A stretch of DNA of 64,000 bases from Amylostereum areolatum (GCA_012932865.1 SAXG01000009.1:1039163-1103162); one strand, 5' to 3'; numbered from the stretch's first letter, positions 10,909 through 23,090 are shown. Numbers and translations are program-made. Notes: a model not told the origin generated them from the letters alone.

Positions 10909-13374
10909 ATGTCCAAATCCCCGCCCCGCGTCCCGTTCTCTATCCCATACGACGCGGAGACTGAGTTCACCGTCTCTCCCTCGCCTTCATCCTCTCGCGT
11001 GACACCGATAAGAGGCTTTCCGTCCCTCTACAGCCATTCCAAGGACCCAGTTTCTGACCGTGACATCGTCGAGGATGTTGATCGCGAACAGCAGCCTCTG
11101 TTGGGTGGCCAGAGCAAGCAGAGGAAGCCTTTTCACCGCCCCAGACCTCTTTGGTGAGTCCCTCTCACTTCCTTATCCCCTTTGTGAATCGTTCGCGGTG
11201 GCTAACTTCTCCATCCGTATGCAGGATCGTTCCCTTTGCTGTCCTAAGTGCTGTCGCCGTAAGTCTGGTCTCATATAAGTACACCTAGACATCCTCCGTC
11301 GTCTCGTGAACAGTTCTGATGTAGGCCTGCTTGTATCTAGAGGGGCATGACCCTTGCTCCCCGGGTACAAGTGTACACACAACTCTCCTGCAATGCACTC
11401 CACCAGAATTACAACCATACCAACTCTTTCGACCTATCACAATCTCCACATTCATTATTCTTCCCGGCCTCTCCACCACTCTCGCACAGCCCTCTCCCCA
11501 TAATGTTCCCTGATATATCCCAGCCTCGGCAAGGGTCACCCAGTCATGGATCTGATGATGATCGTATATGCGCCTCCGATCCCGCCGTACAAGTGGGCGC
11601 CGCTAGACTTCAAACCGCGCTTATCACGATTATGGGTTTCCTTAGTGTCCTCACGACCGGATGGTGGGGCCGCTTTAGTGAACGGCATGGCCGTCTCAAG
11701 GTTCTTGCTGGCTCCTCAGTGGGTTTGCTCGCCACGTACGTACAGTCATCTCGCCCGCGCGCATATACTCACCAATATCGTGTGTAGCGATTTCGCATTT
11801 GTTCTGGTCTCGCTCCCCGTTTCGCGATCCTTCCACATCTCCCATTATATCTCACCACATGTTTTTCTTCTCCTCGCGGCGGCCTTTGAGGGTATCATGG
11901 GCGGATACACGACTCTTCAAGCATCTGTCACCCTTTACGTCTCCGATTGCACCTCCGATGGCTCTCGCGCATTGATATTTTCCCGCCTCATGGGTGTGTT
12001 TTACACCGGTTTCGCCATCGGACCCATGCTGGGCGCGGCCATCCTCCGACACGCTATCGCACATACAATGACGAGGCAGGGAGTGGCGGGTCCCACGAAT
12101 GGCGTACCCTACGTTTCAGCGGTGTTCTATGCCTCCCTCGTGTGCACAGTGTCGAACTTCTTGCTCACCGTGCTCGTGATCCCGGAGAGCGTGCACAAGG
12201 CGCGACAGCGCAACGCTGCCAAGATTGCCGCTGCCGAGGCCTCCCAACCCACGGAAGAGTTGGCGCTCAAGGAGGGGGGCTTTGTGAGACGCCTGGTCGG
12301 ACCCCTTAGCGTGTTTGCACCTACCAGGGCTCTGGCCGCCACGAATGGGACGACGGGCAAGGATTGGAGTTTGACTTTGTTGGCCCTTGGAGTGTTTGGC
12401 TACTTGCTTGGAAATGTAGGCAGTCTTCGTGGATTTCATCGGTTGCGGCTGACCGTCGGGATTATAGGGCATTTTCCAGATCAAGTATCTGTTTGCCCAG
12501 CATGTGTATGGCTGGGGCGCTGAAGAGGTGTGTGATGTCCTCGACACCAATAACTTAACCTTGACACGGTGATGCAGTTGAGCTACTATATCTCCTTCGT
12601 TGGTGGCGCTCGTGCTGTCAACCTCCTCTTGGTCATGCCCTGTTAGTATCAATTTATCTTACGCACCGACACATTTTCCTGATTCGTTCTATAGTCTTCA
12701 TCTCCCGCTTCAAACCCAAACCCACTGCCTCGTCAGATGTATCCTCTACACCTGCCCCTGCCTCCCAAGCCACCATCAACTTTGACCTACGCGTGGCCAA
12801 AGTAGCCCTATTTATCGACCTGGTCTCTCACACACTAGTCTCGCTCCCGCTCACAGCCTCCGCCCCCGCGTTTGCCATATTCAGCAGCCTCTCCTCCTTC
12901 TCCTCCGGCGCAGTCCCCGCAATACAGAGTCTTGCGCTCATCCTCTTCCAGCGCAGCCCGAACCGATCCTCGAACGGCATCGGCGCACTCTTCGGCGGGT
13001 TCAGCGCGTTGCAGGCGACGGGACAATTGATATTTGGCCCTCTGTTGTTCGGCATGGTCTACTCCTCCACCGTCGCGACTTACCCCAAAGCCATCTTCGT
13101 CCTCGCTTCGGGCCTGATCACCGCCGCGCTCGCCATGTTCTCCCTGGTGCGCACGCGCGAACGCTCTCCCACGCCGTCCTCCCCGCGGTCGAACAAGATC
13201 AAGTCCAAGGGCAAGGGCAAGGCGAAAGGCTCGCAGGCACGGACGGTACCCGTCAAGGCTCGTGGGCGCTCACCGACGGTGAAGCATGTCGGTGATCGGG
13301 AGGTTGGGACGGGCGCCAGTGCGGGCTCGAGTACGGGCGCAGGAACGCTCGCCCAGCCTACTGAACAGGTTTAG
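10909..13374 (+). CDS. MFS transporter, DHA/TetA-like
   Basis: Seven exons (10909-11153, 11225-11258, 11341-11735, 11788-12415, 12468-12527, 12578-12641, 12695-13374) join in frame to 701 residues. A charged N-terminal tail of about 80 residues leads to the first helix IVPFAVLSAVA. The MFS signature loop between helices 2 and 3 is GWWGRFSERHGRLKVL. Further helices include VFLLLAAAFEGIMGGYTTLQ and GVFYTGFAIGPMLGAAIL. A long cytosolic loop joins the two halves, and the C-terminal tail is basic, Ser/Lys/Gly-rich. The pattern is that of fungal TetA-like major facilitator proteins. The exported substrate is unknown. The long loop between the first two helices (about residues 95-180) is odd for the family and may hide unspliced intron sequence in exon 3. 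Confidence 0.82.
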
Positions 13375-13779
13375 ATATATCTCAACGTACATTTTGGCTA
13401 TCATGTCTAGAGGTGATTTGCGGTGGTGTACGAGAGGTGTCAGAGTATAAACACAGATGTCCTGGTCCCGGTCTCCCGTTCCTTTGCCCCATACATACTA
13501 TTATTTGGCATATCATCGCATACATGCATATTTACTTGTGTACACATTATTTTTTGGAGGAAGGCGGGGGGACACTTGCCTTGTCGCTAGATGTATTATA
13601 TTTAACCCAATGATGTCTGAAGTTCTGATGCGGTCATTCGTCCTGCGTTACAATGTTGTCATCGATTCACAGCAGAAACCTAGCGGATGTCACTAAAGTA
13701 CAGGGGAATAACATGCATACGAGATCCGAGATCCCGTATCATAAAAAGCATATCGGATCGAGTCATAGCGTAACCCTGC
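13375..13779. other. Convergent 3' intergenic stretch
   Basis: Between the stops of the MFS gene and the sugar transporter. AT-rich, with several ATACAT/ATGCAT words and a TATTTAACC near 13600. No gene seen. Confidence 0.5.
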
Positions 13780-16650
13780 TCAGATTTTCTCGTTGACATT
13801 GTCCACGACGAACTCGCGCGAGTCCTTCTCGCTGACGGGCGCACCCGTGGCGTACGTCGTGAGCCCGATGCGTTTCGCGATGTCCGCTTGGCGCTCGAGC
13901 TCCTGGGCGGATGTGCCGGCCTCGTCGCCGAAGACTTCGTCCATCTCCTCCAGGGTGAGGCCCTTTGTCTCGGGAAGCTGTTCGAGGGCCTCAGTGATGA
14001 GGGTAGAAAAGAAAAGGGGTGATCAAGCGTACGAAAAACATGATAAAGAACCCGCCGAGGATGGAGAAGGTCTGTGGCAGGAGCGTAAGCTGACGAAAGA
14101 CGGTATCAAAGAAAACGACGCACGCCGAAGAAGATGAAGGTGCCAAAGCGAAGGTGTGTCAACATCGTCGGAGTCACTTGGCCGACTGTGGAACACAGAA
14201 TCAGTTCGATCCTCGCGTCTGATGACACTAGACGATGCAGGCCTACCGATGAAGTTGTTCATCTGTGGACGTTCGCATGAATGAAGCGACATTGTCAAAA
14301 GCATGACAGACCACATACCCAGTTAGATGAGGAGCCAATCGACATGCCCTTTCCGCGAACGCTGAGCGGCCAGATCTCCGCGACCACAATCCATGCACAT
14401 GGTCCTGTGGTGATATCAGCCGCTATCCGATAAATGCGCAGGAGCAGAACAAACCCCAACTATACCCGAAGCCTGCAAGTTTATGTCAGCGACCGAAGGA
14501 TGCGACGAACTACTTCAGCGTACCCATTGCGAAAACCCAGACCATGGCACAGGCAGCCCACCCAGCAACTAGACAAATAATCAGATATCATATTGGAACA
14601 GGAAAAACTCTTGCGCACCCCGATGTCTACGACGTGTTAGTACAGGAATCGTTGACGAAACACATATGCACTTACTGTGGCCATGAATCTTGGTAAAGAC
14701 CGGTGAGCACAGCGACAATAAGATGGCATCTAGATACGATTGATCAGCCGCTAGTGGGGTGGATGCCAGCGTGTACACTCACGCTCCCATAAGAAAAGCT
14801 CCAGAGATCAACACGGGCTTGCGGCCCACCTTGTCAACCCAGATGACGGCCGGGATGGTAGCGAGGAACATCCTGAAAGTAGAACATGAGATACGAAGCG
14901 CTGGCCACTAAGAAAAGAGCTTACACTATTCCTACCACTCCAGTAGCAAGGAGTGAGACGGTATTTCCTGTCAGGCCTAGCTGTTGGAAAATGGTAGGAG
15001 CATAGTAGAGAATGGCGTTGACTCCAGTCCATTGTTGGAAGAACATGGTCCTTCGAAGACAGTGAGTTAAACGCGAGAGGCTGAACAATGAGAATGTTCA
15101 CAAGCTTGAAACAGCCACACGGTAGAAGAGAGCTGAAAGAGCAAGGAAGATGAGCGTTGACCTCGGCGCAAAACTAACGACATTCGTACACTTGTTCTGG
15201 ATCAAACTGAGGTAACCATAAGCACCCAGCTTGAAATTCGACTTGAACGAGCCATCCTGGTATTGTGGGAACCTGGCGACGGACATCTCATGTTCAAAGA
15301 TCCGTTGAGCCTTGATTTCCCTAAATGATATATGTTGGTGAAAACGGGGGAAAATGGCAGCGGGCAGGCTAAACGTACAGGAATTCAATCTGAACAAGTT
15401 CATGGTCAGGAGGCAAGCGGCGAGCGTTGCTCAGGACAATGATCGCTTCTTCTTCGCGTCCCCGGTTGACAAGCCACCTGAAATCCCGTGAGGTTGGACA
15501 CAAGTTTCCGACGAAGAAGCACGTACCTGGGCGAAAATGGCATGAATAAGACCCCGGCGCCGAGAACGATAGCGGGCACAAGTTGCAGCGCGAGAGGAAT
15601 ACGCCAGGCAGCCTCGCTTTGTGAAGCGCCAGTCCCACCAATGAAATTGGTCCCGTAGTCGATCCAGAAAGAAATCATGATGCCAAATGTGATCGCCAGC
15701 TGTTGGAGGGCTACTAGACTACCGCGAACTTCGGGAGGTGCCAACTCGGCGCTGTGTACCGGATTCAGTCAGTGAGAAAGGTGATGGAGAACAAGCTTAC
15801 TTGTAAAGGGGGACGGCCATACTGAGAGAACCCACACCTAGACCTGTCACAAACCGACCTACGAGGTGCACATGAGCGGATGTCCAAAAGCCAAGATGAG
15901 TATTATGCTTACCTCCGTAAATAGACGAGGGGTGGAAGGCCGCTGTTTGGACAATGACGCCAATACAGAATATTATAACGGCTATACACAGGGCGTTAAT
16001 ATTAGGTATTAACAAGGGGTAGAGAAACCTCTCACCAAGCAAGATAGTGTATTTCCTGGACAGTCTGTCCGCAAAGAAGCCAGTGACAAGGACGCCGAAC
16101 CAAGCACCCAGTTCAAGGATGGACACAAGCCAACCCCGCTTGTCCGAGTTGGTCACGGCATCCCCCATCTTTTGGCCAAAGTTTGACATGCTTTACGAAG
16201 ACCACATGAGCGGGAAATCAATGGTCAGGCAACGTTATGAAACGTACTCTTGTACGCCAGAGAAAACTCCCTATGATGTGCATATATGTGCTTAGTCAAG
16301 ATCCAGCCAACGAGGACACAGACGAACCTGATTGTACCCTGGCAAATAGGGTAGTATTGTGAATTGCAGAGAAAGCGTCAAGAGACTTGTGACTTGCCGT
16401 ACAACCTGTAGATCACAGTCAGCTTGAGAGATAGCGACGATACGGTGCCTACTTACAGACCACCGAGTGAAGCGAAGACGGCTATGGCGAACACCCTTCT
16501 GTTATGAACAAGCCCCCCCTGGAAGACATGGATGTCAAGTACTAAGTGGTGATATTGCAGATAATGACATACCCAGCCAGATTTTCCAGCCAAAGCCCTT
16601 CTCCGATCTGCAGCGAACGGAGTAATGCCAGCTTCTACACCTCCGGTCAT
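13780..16650 (-). CDS. MFS sugar transporter
   Basis: Sugar-porter family motifs are clear after splicing: SLGGLLYGYNQGVFSGVQ in the first helix, [28 protein letters not shown] followed by [49 protein letters not shown] and [16 protein letters not shown] near the C-terminus. The protein should sit in the plasma membrane with 12 helices and import hexoses or related polyols by proton symport; the exact sugar is not readable. At least fifteen exons are present. The 5' end was fully traced: 16650-16573, 16518-16457, 16405-16398 (8 nt), 16338-16328 (11 nt), 16270-16248 (23 nt), then 16190 onward. The intron 16339-16397 uses a GC donor. The start ATG and the stop (13782-13780, after NVNEKI) are both supported by frame. 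It shares a divergent promoter with SEN2. Confidence 0.88.
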
Positions 16651-17091
16651 GGTTCAAGAAGGGGGTGGTGGGGTGAGGAAGAGATCGCGGAATAGCGGTC
16701 GCAGAGAATAGGGCATGTTTGGGGTGGGGTTTTATGTACGAGAAGAGCTGGTCGGCTGTCTGCTTGTTCCTGTCGCGTTCATTGTCACGAGTACAGATAT
16801 CCATGCCGCGGGCCGCAAAACCGTCCTATTCAGAAGGGTCGGAATCGTCTGCAAGCGCGCAGTACACTGATAAGTGAATGTTACTGAATACCTCGAGAAG
16901 TCTTCGAAGGTCGATGACGCACATCTTTTGCCTTGCGAGGTCCGTTGTCGTCGTCGATGGGCTGATGAGACGACTCGGTGCGCGTTCTGGAGTCGGGGCG
17001 AAGGGCAGGCGCGTCTTTCTCACGCTCCCACTATCCGGCGGAGCCTCCGACATTTCTCCTCGACTACGAAATCCTCTTGAACGCATCCATC
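16651..17091. promoter_or_regulatory. Divergent promoter, sugar transporter and SEN2
   Basis: 441 bp separate the two ATGs. No further gene fits. I see no unambiguous TATA box for either gene. Confidence 0.4.
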
Positions 17092-18568
17092 ATGTCATCT
17101 AGCAAGCCACAGTCGAGACCAAATCCTGGGCAACGCAAGGGGGGCGCAAAGCGTGCCGAGAACAATCGAATTTATGGTCACCCTCTGCCCCTCACACTTG
17201 TCCATCCAGACCAACGTCTATCATCCCGGTTCATTGCATCTGCCCTAGGCCTCTTCGCCATATCCCCACAGCGGATAGAAAATCCGCACTGTGAAGGCAT
17301 CTTTGACCCGGCGTCACGGTCTGTTTGGATCGTTAATGAACGTGACTCCCTCATACTCTGGCGTCGCGGTTTCTTTGGGAAGGGGAATTTGTCGAGAAGT
17401 GAGCCCAGTTGGTTGGCACGTCAAGTCAATGCTCGTAAGGCAGCAAAGGCAGGGAAATGTACGTTGTCGTCTTACTCTTGATTTAGCACGCTCTCTAGTC
17501 CCCGCATCTGATTCGTGAATCTCACCTCCTTTGCCCAATAGTGACGTCTGAAGAGGTCACCGCAAAACGCAGAGCAGAACGCAAGCAGTTCAAGCTCGAC
17601 CGTGCCAAGGCGATCGCCGCTGCCGCCGCTGAGGCGGAAGCAGCGTTTGAACAGGGCCGTCTCATTCCTCCAGAAGACATCAAAGCCGCCATACCCTCCG
17701 CGGCCACCTGGAAACCTACACCATCCACTACAGACGGTGCATCAGCGCGGTCAACCCCAACGGCAGACCTGGGCGATGATGCAGACCCGATTGAAGAGGA
17801 GGAAGAGGAAATCAAGGACATGGAACATTTGCAACTCACACTCCCGGAAGCATTCTTCCTCGCATGGGCGCTCGACTGCCTGACCGTCCTTCATTCAGAC
17901 ACGGTGAGTTTCCGCCGTCCTTCCTCCCTCCATTCCGGTGTTCATATCTAAAGGCAGCTCGAACCTATGACGCTCACTGAGATATGGAACTCGATTCAGT
18001 CGGTACATCTTCCGCACCTCCTCCCCGCTCCGTCCCAGGCTTTCCGTCCGGATAATCCTTTCTTGATAAACTATGTTTTCCACCACCATTATCGTTCATT
18101 GGGTTGGGTCGTCAAAAACGGCATCAAGTTTTGTGTGGATTATCTTCTCTATAAACGAGGGCCTGTCTTCCACCACGCCGAGTAGGCTCATATCTACTTA
18201 TTCCTTGCCTCTCTATCTTACCAACTTCCCACATAGGTTCGCTTTCGTTCTCATGCCTGTGTATGAAGATCCTCAGGACGCCCAGGACACCCCGTTCAAC
18301 CTCCAAAATGCGGACCCATTCACCTGGCAATGGCTCAGCACCATCAATCGCGTCAACTCTCAAGTCCAAAAGGTCCATGGGGCGTTCTAGTTCAGTCGCG
18401 ACGAAACTTATTTTTGGTGCACTCCAGACGCTCGTATTGGCCTATGTGACCATTCCAGCGCGATCCAAGCTGGGACCAGATGACTTGAATTCGCCTGCGT
18501 GTTTACGGCTCTATTCAGTGCGGGAGGTGACACTACGGCGGTTCGTGCCTGCGCGAATGCGGGATTGA
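17092..18568 (+). CDS. SEN2: tRNA-splicing endonuclease subunit Sen2
   Basis: Five exons (17092-17458, 17542-17903, 17958-18181, 18237-18372, 18428-18568) join in frame to 409 residues. The C-terminal nuclease domain has the family signature YRSLGWVVKNGIKFCVDYLL, YKRGPVFHHAEFAFVLMP and VQKTLVLAYVTIP. These hold the candidate catalytic Tyr, His (in FHHAEF) and Lys (in VQKTL) of the tRNA-intron endonuclease fold. The N-terminal half has GHPLPLTLVHPD and an acidic linker DPIEEEEEEIKDME. Sen2 is the subunit that cuts the 5' splice site of nuclear tRNA introns, with Sen34, Sen15 and Sen54. The length suits a fungal Sen2. The start is the first ATG after an in-frame stop-free leader. Nothing is truncated. 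Confidence 0.9.
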
Positions 18569-19048
18569 AGGAGATATAGTTTGCTGCGAGGAGGGAGACT
18601 AGCGGCGGGCGCGATGTCTGTCCTGGTTCCGAACGGGCTCAACCCAGTGCGATCCTTTGTGGATACAAAAATGAATGCCGTCAAATGCATCGCACACCGC
18701 CAGGCCTTCAGAATGGATCACATATGACTGGCCATTCTCTTATACCCAGAACGATCGTCTTCTGAGCAAGGTCAGCCGCGGAGACTATGGCCATATTCAC
18801 TAGTGATGTCATGGCACACAGTGCACTTCTCAGGAAGAGCTCTACAGTGTATACGTACTTGTTCCCGCCCTTGGTTAAGGATGCGACGAGTTACCATCCT
18901 GCTATAATGTATATCCAAGTTCTGTGATCCATTTTTGAAGATGCCCTACATACATTTGCGACAAGCGAGAACCGACATACCCGACCTTAACGACATGTAT
19001 TCACGATATCGAAGGTTGGCCTTGCGACTTTCACCGTCATGCCGATAT
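18569..19048. other. Convergent 3' intergenic stretch
   Basis: Between the SEN2 and GH5 stops. Short frames only. No gene, repeat or RNA recognised. Confidence 0.5.
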
Positions 19049-20781
19049 TTAGAGGAAAGGCTCGAGAGCCTGGGGAAGGATTGATGGGATGGCATCGCCG
19101 CTCGGGGGCTCGATGGACTGGTAGTACTGTGGAGAGAATGGATGGGTCAATGGCTGGCACTCACAGGCTGGAAGATAGATGGCAACTTACGTCTCCCCAC
19201 CAGGGACCCGCGGCCCACCAGAGCATGCCGAGCCACACGCCGCCAGCCTGTTGCATCGAGCACAGCGCGCCGTATACGGCCGAGATACAGTCGGCTAATG
19301 CAAATGAATTGCGTCAACCGGGAATCGGGGGAAAGAGGGGGGGTGGAGGACAAACCATTGGAGCCCGCACCCATCTCGCCGAGGAAGCCCTTGAGGCCAT
19401 TGGCCTGCAGCCAGCTGGTAGCGTCTGCAAGACGCTCGGCACCAATGGTGCTAGAGACGCAAGTCGCGCTGGTGCCGGAGCCGTCAGAGTCGAGGTATTG
19501 GTGCATCTCTGACGAAGGAAGTCAGTCTGGGCGAAACAAATCGGAAGAATGAATGGAAACGGGTAGGAGCTTACCGATGGCAGTATTGTTCTCGGGGTCG
19601 TTGAGAGAGGTGAAGGCGGCGGCGTTACCGGATGAAGTCCAAGCTGTAGGAGTCGGGTAAGAAAGAGATAATGGAAGGCCAGGAATACGTACTCCAAGCG
19701 CCAGTCCAGCTTGTGCCCTCGACCATGATCATTTGTTTGGCACCGCTAGCACGAATACCGTTGATAGCTGCTTGCATCTGCAGATCTATGAGCTTGTGGC
19801 CTTGGAAGGATGTGACACGCCCTCACCATTTCAGCCACGGTGGCCGCCGGGACATCGTGAGGCTCGTTCATGGCGTCTGGAAAACCCCCAATGCGTCAGG
19901 CATGGGCGTCGTCTCCGTGGTCTGGGAACATACCGAACAAGACGTTTGCGTTGTCCACCTATCAACAAGCAGCTAAGTCTCGAGGTCGAGCGATAGGGTG
20001 AACCAGATGTACTCACGAACACGGTGGCGAGGTTCGTCCAGACTGTGAGGCGGTCAGTGTCGCGAGGTTAAGTACTGGATCGCTTGTACGTACAGGTCTG
20101 GAAGCTACTGCAGCGTCAGAAACTCAGCTCTTCCGTGTATAAGAACAGAGAACTTACTCAGAGGTGCTAGAGAGGGTGGCGCCGTTGTAGATCAGGTAGT
20201 TGTGGGCTGTGAAAGGGCGTTGGGAGACGGGTTTATGGAAATTACTGACAATGAATGCTCACGGTCAATGAGGGCGAATCCACCCTTTCCGGTGATGTAG
20301 TTGACAATCTGTCCACTCTATGAGAAACACGTTGGGTACTAGGATGAGCTTGATATCACCGTCTGCAACCCGCTAAGGTAGGTGGTGTCGAAAGGTCCTG
20401 TGATACCAGTGCTTGGGGGAGCGAGGCGTTCCAACAAGAACGGAATGCGGAACTGATACAGGCTGCACGTCAGACAACAAGACAGCTGGCGCAATGAATG
20501 GTACCCACTGTGTTGAAGCCGGCGTTTATGAAGAAGTCAATCGAACTAGGAGAAGGGAACGTGTAATCCTTGCCCAAGACTCCAGGGATGGCAGTGTTTC
20601 CGAACTCTGCACCAGACTCGCTCACACCGAAGTAGGTGAACTTGGTAAGCGATCCGTCGCAACTGGCGGCGGCCTTCGCAGCGGTGAGCGTGCCCGAAGG
20701 CGTCTCGGCCACCGTCGCGGAGGGTGCAGCAAAAACGGGGGCGCTGAGCGCGAGAGCGAGAGCAGCGACGAAAGTCTTCAT
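19049..20781 (-). CDS. Secreted GH5 endoglucanase (subfamily 5-like)
   Basis: The first exon encodes a signal peptide ([20 protein letters not shown]) and then [20 protein letters not shown], the start of a family GH5 barrel. After splicing, the strands follow as [47 protein letters not shown] with the proton-donor Glu, [14 protein letters not shown], and [11 protein letters not shown] with the nucleophile Glu, then [17 protein letters not shown]. The last exon ends [11 protein letters not shown]. Around ten exons are used, with introns of about 45-60 bp. The enzyme should cut internal beta-1,4 bonds of cellulose outside the cell. There is no N-terminal cellulose-binding module: catalysis begins about 20 residues after the signal peptide, and no CBM1 cysteine pattern is seen at the C-terminus either. 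Confidence 0.9.
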
Positions 20782-20831
20782 CGTACAGTGGACTGGAAGA
20801 GACTGGAGGAAAGAAATTGGCCCGACCGACG

Positions 20832-20838
20832 TTTTATA
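20832..20838 (-). promoter_or_regulatory. TATA box of the GH5 gene
   Basis: CTATAAAA on the minus strand, about 50 bp upstream of the GH5 ATG. Position and sequence suit a core promoter. Confidence 0.55.
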
Positions 20839-21391
20839 GTGAGCACGGAAGAAGCATCCAACAACTTACCGTTGATACGCCGAAAAATAGTCCGTCGACG
20901 CATCGCTGAGTCGGTCATATGGCTCGATGGCCGCGGAATGTCATGGGTTCCGCGCAACGCGCCGATAAACAGGAAGGACACGAGCAGATACATCTCTCTC
21001 GTAGTTTAGCATGGGAAGAACGTCGCGATTGTAGGAGCTAGGCATGTCCACGGACCTTGAGGACCTTGAGGATGACTGCAATTGTGGGACATTTTGACCG
21101 CCACGAAGAGACACGGCCGCACGTTTCGCTGGAAGCCAAGGCCACTTGTTCGCCGAGAAACATCCGACCAGCTACAAAATATAACGCTATGAACGTGAGG
21201 GCCCTACCCCTACCGGTACGAATGATGAGCCATGCGAACGGTGTGATTATCCGAAGAATATCCAACATATAAAATCCGTTATACGGAGGTAGAAGAGTGT
21301 GCTATACATGACTCTGGAGTTTCGTCAGTCCGAGGTATTTCAGGATGGGTAGAGCGCACTCACAATACTTGACCGTCTTGAATTCATCGTT
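20839..21391. other. Intergenic upstream of GH5, downstream of SARAF
   Basis: A hydrophobic minus-strand frame at 21038-21268 (starting MLDILRIITPFAWLII) is the only notable item. I could not tie it to splice sites or a family and do not call it a gene. A near-duplicate GGACCTTGAG occurs twice around 21052-21070. Confidence 0.4.
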
Positions 21392-22412
21392 TCACCTAAC
21401 ATTTGATCCTCCAAAGCCAGTGCTTCGCCTCATAGATCCGAGGTTTGAAGAACCCTCGCCTCGATCACCGTCTCCCCATCGCGAAGATGGCACGCGAGAG
21501 CGCGAGAATGCGCCGTCCGAGCCCCACCCCGCCCGAAAGCCCGAGGATGCTCGATCGCGCTCCCAGTCGTAACGCCGCGGCTCCCGTTCGCGTTGTGGAC
21601 GGGTTAGAAAGTATGTTCCCAGGCCGCCCAGCGCTGCGCCGCTCCAAAACCCAAGGCGACCACTGTCAGGAGCTGTCGCAGACGAAGACGGAGCGTGTTT
21701 GGAGTAAGGAGGTGGAGGATCGCGGTTGTGATTGTCCGGAAGATACCATCCTCGCCAGGAAGATCCGGTGTCTGGCCCTGAGCCTGTAGGTCTTGTGGAT
21801 TGTGTGCGTGGTCCAAGGCAGGCCCCGCCAAGTTTGTATACGATAAAGAGTAGGATAGCAAGCCAGGCAATGTAAAACATGATCTGGCCGAGGTCCCCTG
21901 TCAACAAGACCGGATAAGAATCGGCAAAGCTTTCAGAATAGCAACACATACAGCGACGGATATTCAGAAGAGGATCGGACCCTTCGTTGCGCAATCCCTT
22001 CGGAATCTCTACTAGTCGGTACTCGAGACCACAGGATTCTGTCGTCTGTCAACTTTGGCACAGTCGCCGCAGAATGAGAGAATACCTTTATAGACGTAAG
22101 TGTCGCCGGGGCCTGACCATCCCTCGCAGGATACCTCCACCCTGCCTAGCCGCAATGTATCCGGGAGATCCGTTTCACACTGCCCGCAACAATGAGAACT
22201 TATGAACAAAAGTGACACGAGCAACACACCTTCCAATCAACATCAGTGTCATGACCACCAGCATTGACACAGCGTACGACGTCGGGCCTATAGCGGGAGC
22301 ATGGCTTGCCCTTGCAAGTCAGCTGGGGAATGGGGTTTTTCCTCCGGGAACTGGCCAATTCGCCATCGTAGAACGTGAGCGCGGGGATGGCGGCTAGGGC
22401 AACACGAGACAT
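21392..22412 (-). CDS. SARAF-like store-operated calcium entry regulator
   Basis: Splicing joins KNPIPQLTCKGKPCSRYRPD, VRCVNAGGHDTDVDWK, CETDLPDTLRLGRVEVSCEG, GDTYVYKESCGLEYRLVEIP, then one membrane helix MFYIAWLAILLFIVYKLGG and a Pro/Gly/Arg-rich cytosolic tail with PPPPYSKH and GLGTYFLTRPQ. The order of a cysteine-rich luminal domain with xIPQLxCxG, VSCEGW and SCGLEY, one helix, and a PPPYS tail is that of SARAF/TMEM66, an ER protein that in animals slows store-operated calcium entry via STIM. Fungi lack STIM and Orai, so the fungal role is open. The start ATG at 22412 gives only a short, weakly hydrophobic N-terminus (SRVALAAIPALTF), so a signal-peptide exon upstream may be missing from this model. 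Four introns, all GT-AG. Confidence 0.82.
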
Positions 22413-23090
22413 GTATGCTGTTGAACTGAAGGTAGAGAGCGTGTCCTAGGAAGAGGAGTACGTGGCTTCGCGTCTGATCTTGTGTTTGAGGAGAAGAGGA
22501 GCATTTATAGGCGTCTCGACTTGCATCACCATTCAAGGCAGGAGCAGCTGGGAGTGGAGGGCGCTCAGACACGTCGACGCGCGTCTCGATTGTTCCACGA
22601 GACGTGTCACTTTTGTTCCAGCGTTTACACATTCTCCAACCTCGAGTACCGCTCAAGCACCATTGCACACTCGATTGGCATCTCTGTGCTACAATACAAG
22701 GGCCACGACAGGCCACGACCGACCACCATGATTGGCGAACACATGCGGCGGACCGCTACTTGCCGGCGAACCACAGTACTGACGCTCCCTCTGAGTGACC
22801 GTGACCATCGATCTTCGCTCCTTGAGATCTTCCGACTGAAAGCACCCACAGTCGGTCAAACAAGGTGATCTGTGGCCGTTCACTTGCGGGTTCTTCGCAT
22901 GCCTGACGGTACATCTAGGCTTGCGACGTTCCGCGGACAACCGGTTATGTCTCATGTGCCCACCCTTCAAGCCACAAGCCCTCAGAAGTCTGGCGGAAGA
23001 TCTGTTGTTTAAACGATATGCTTGGCCGCGTGACTAGCCCTGGACGTCTTTAAATGCGGCGCGAACATTTTGAAACCGACGGCAGTGACC
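22413..23090. promoter_or_regulatory. Divergent intergenic region, SARAF and GH79
   Basis: 678 bp between the two starts. A TATAAATG lies on the minus strand near 22503-22510 and could be the TATA box of the SARAF gene if transcription starts near 22470; on the plus strand CTTTAAATG lies near 23048. No gene seen. Confidence 0.35.

Noticed and set aside
21038..21268. Hydrophobic minus-strand frame starting MLDILRIITPFAWLII
   Set aside because: It could be a small membrane protein but has no recognisable family, no splice partners and lies between two well-defined genes. Left uncalled.
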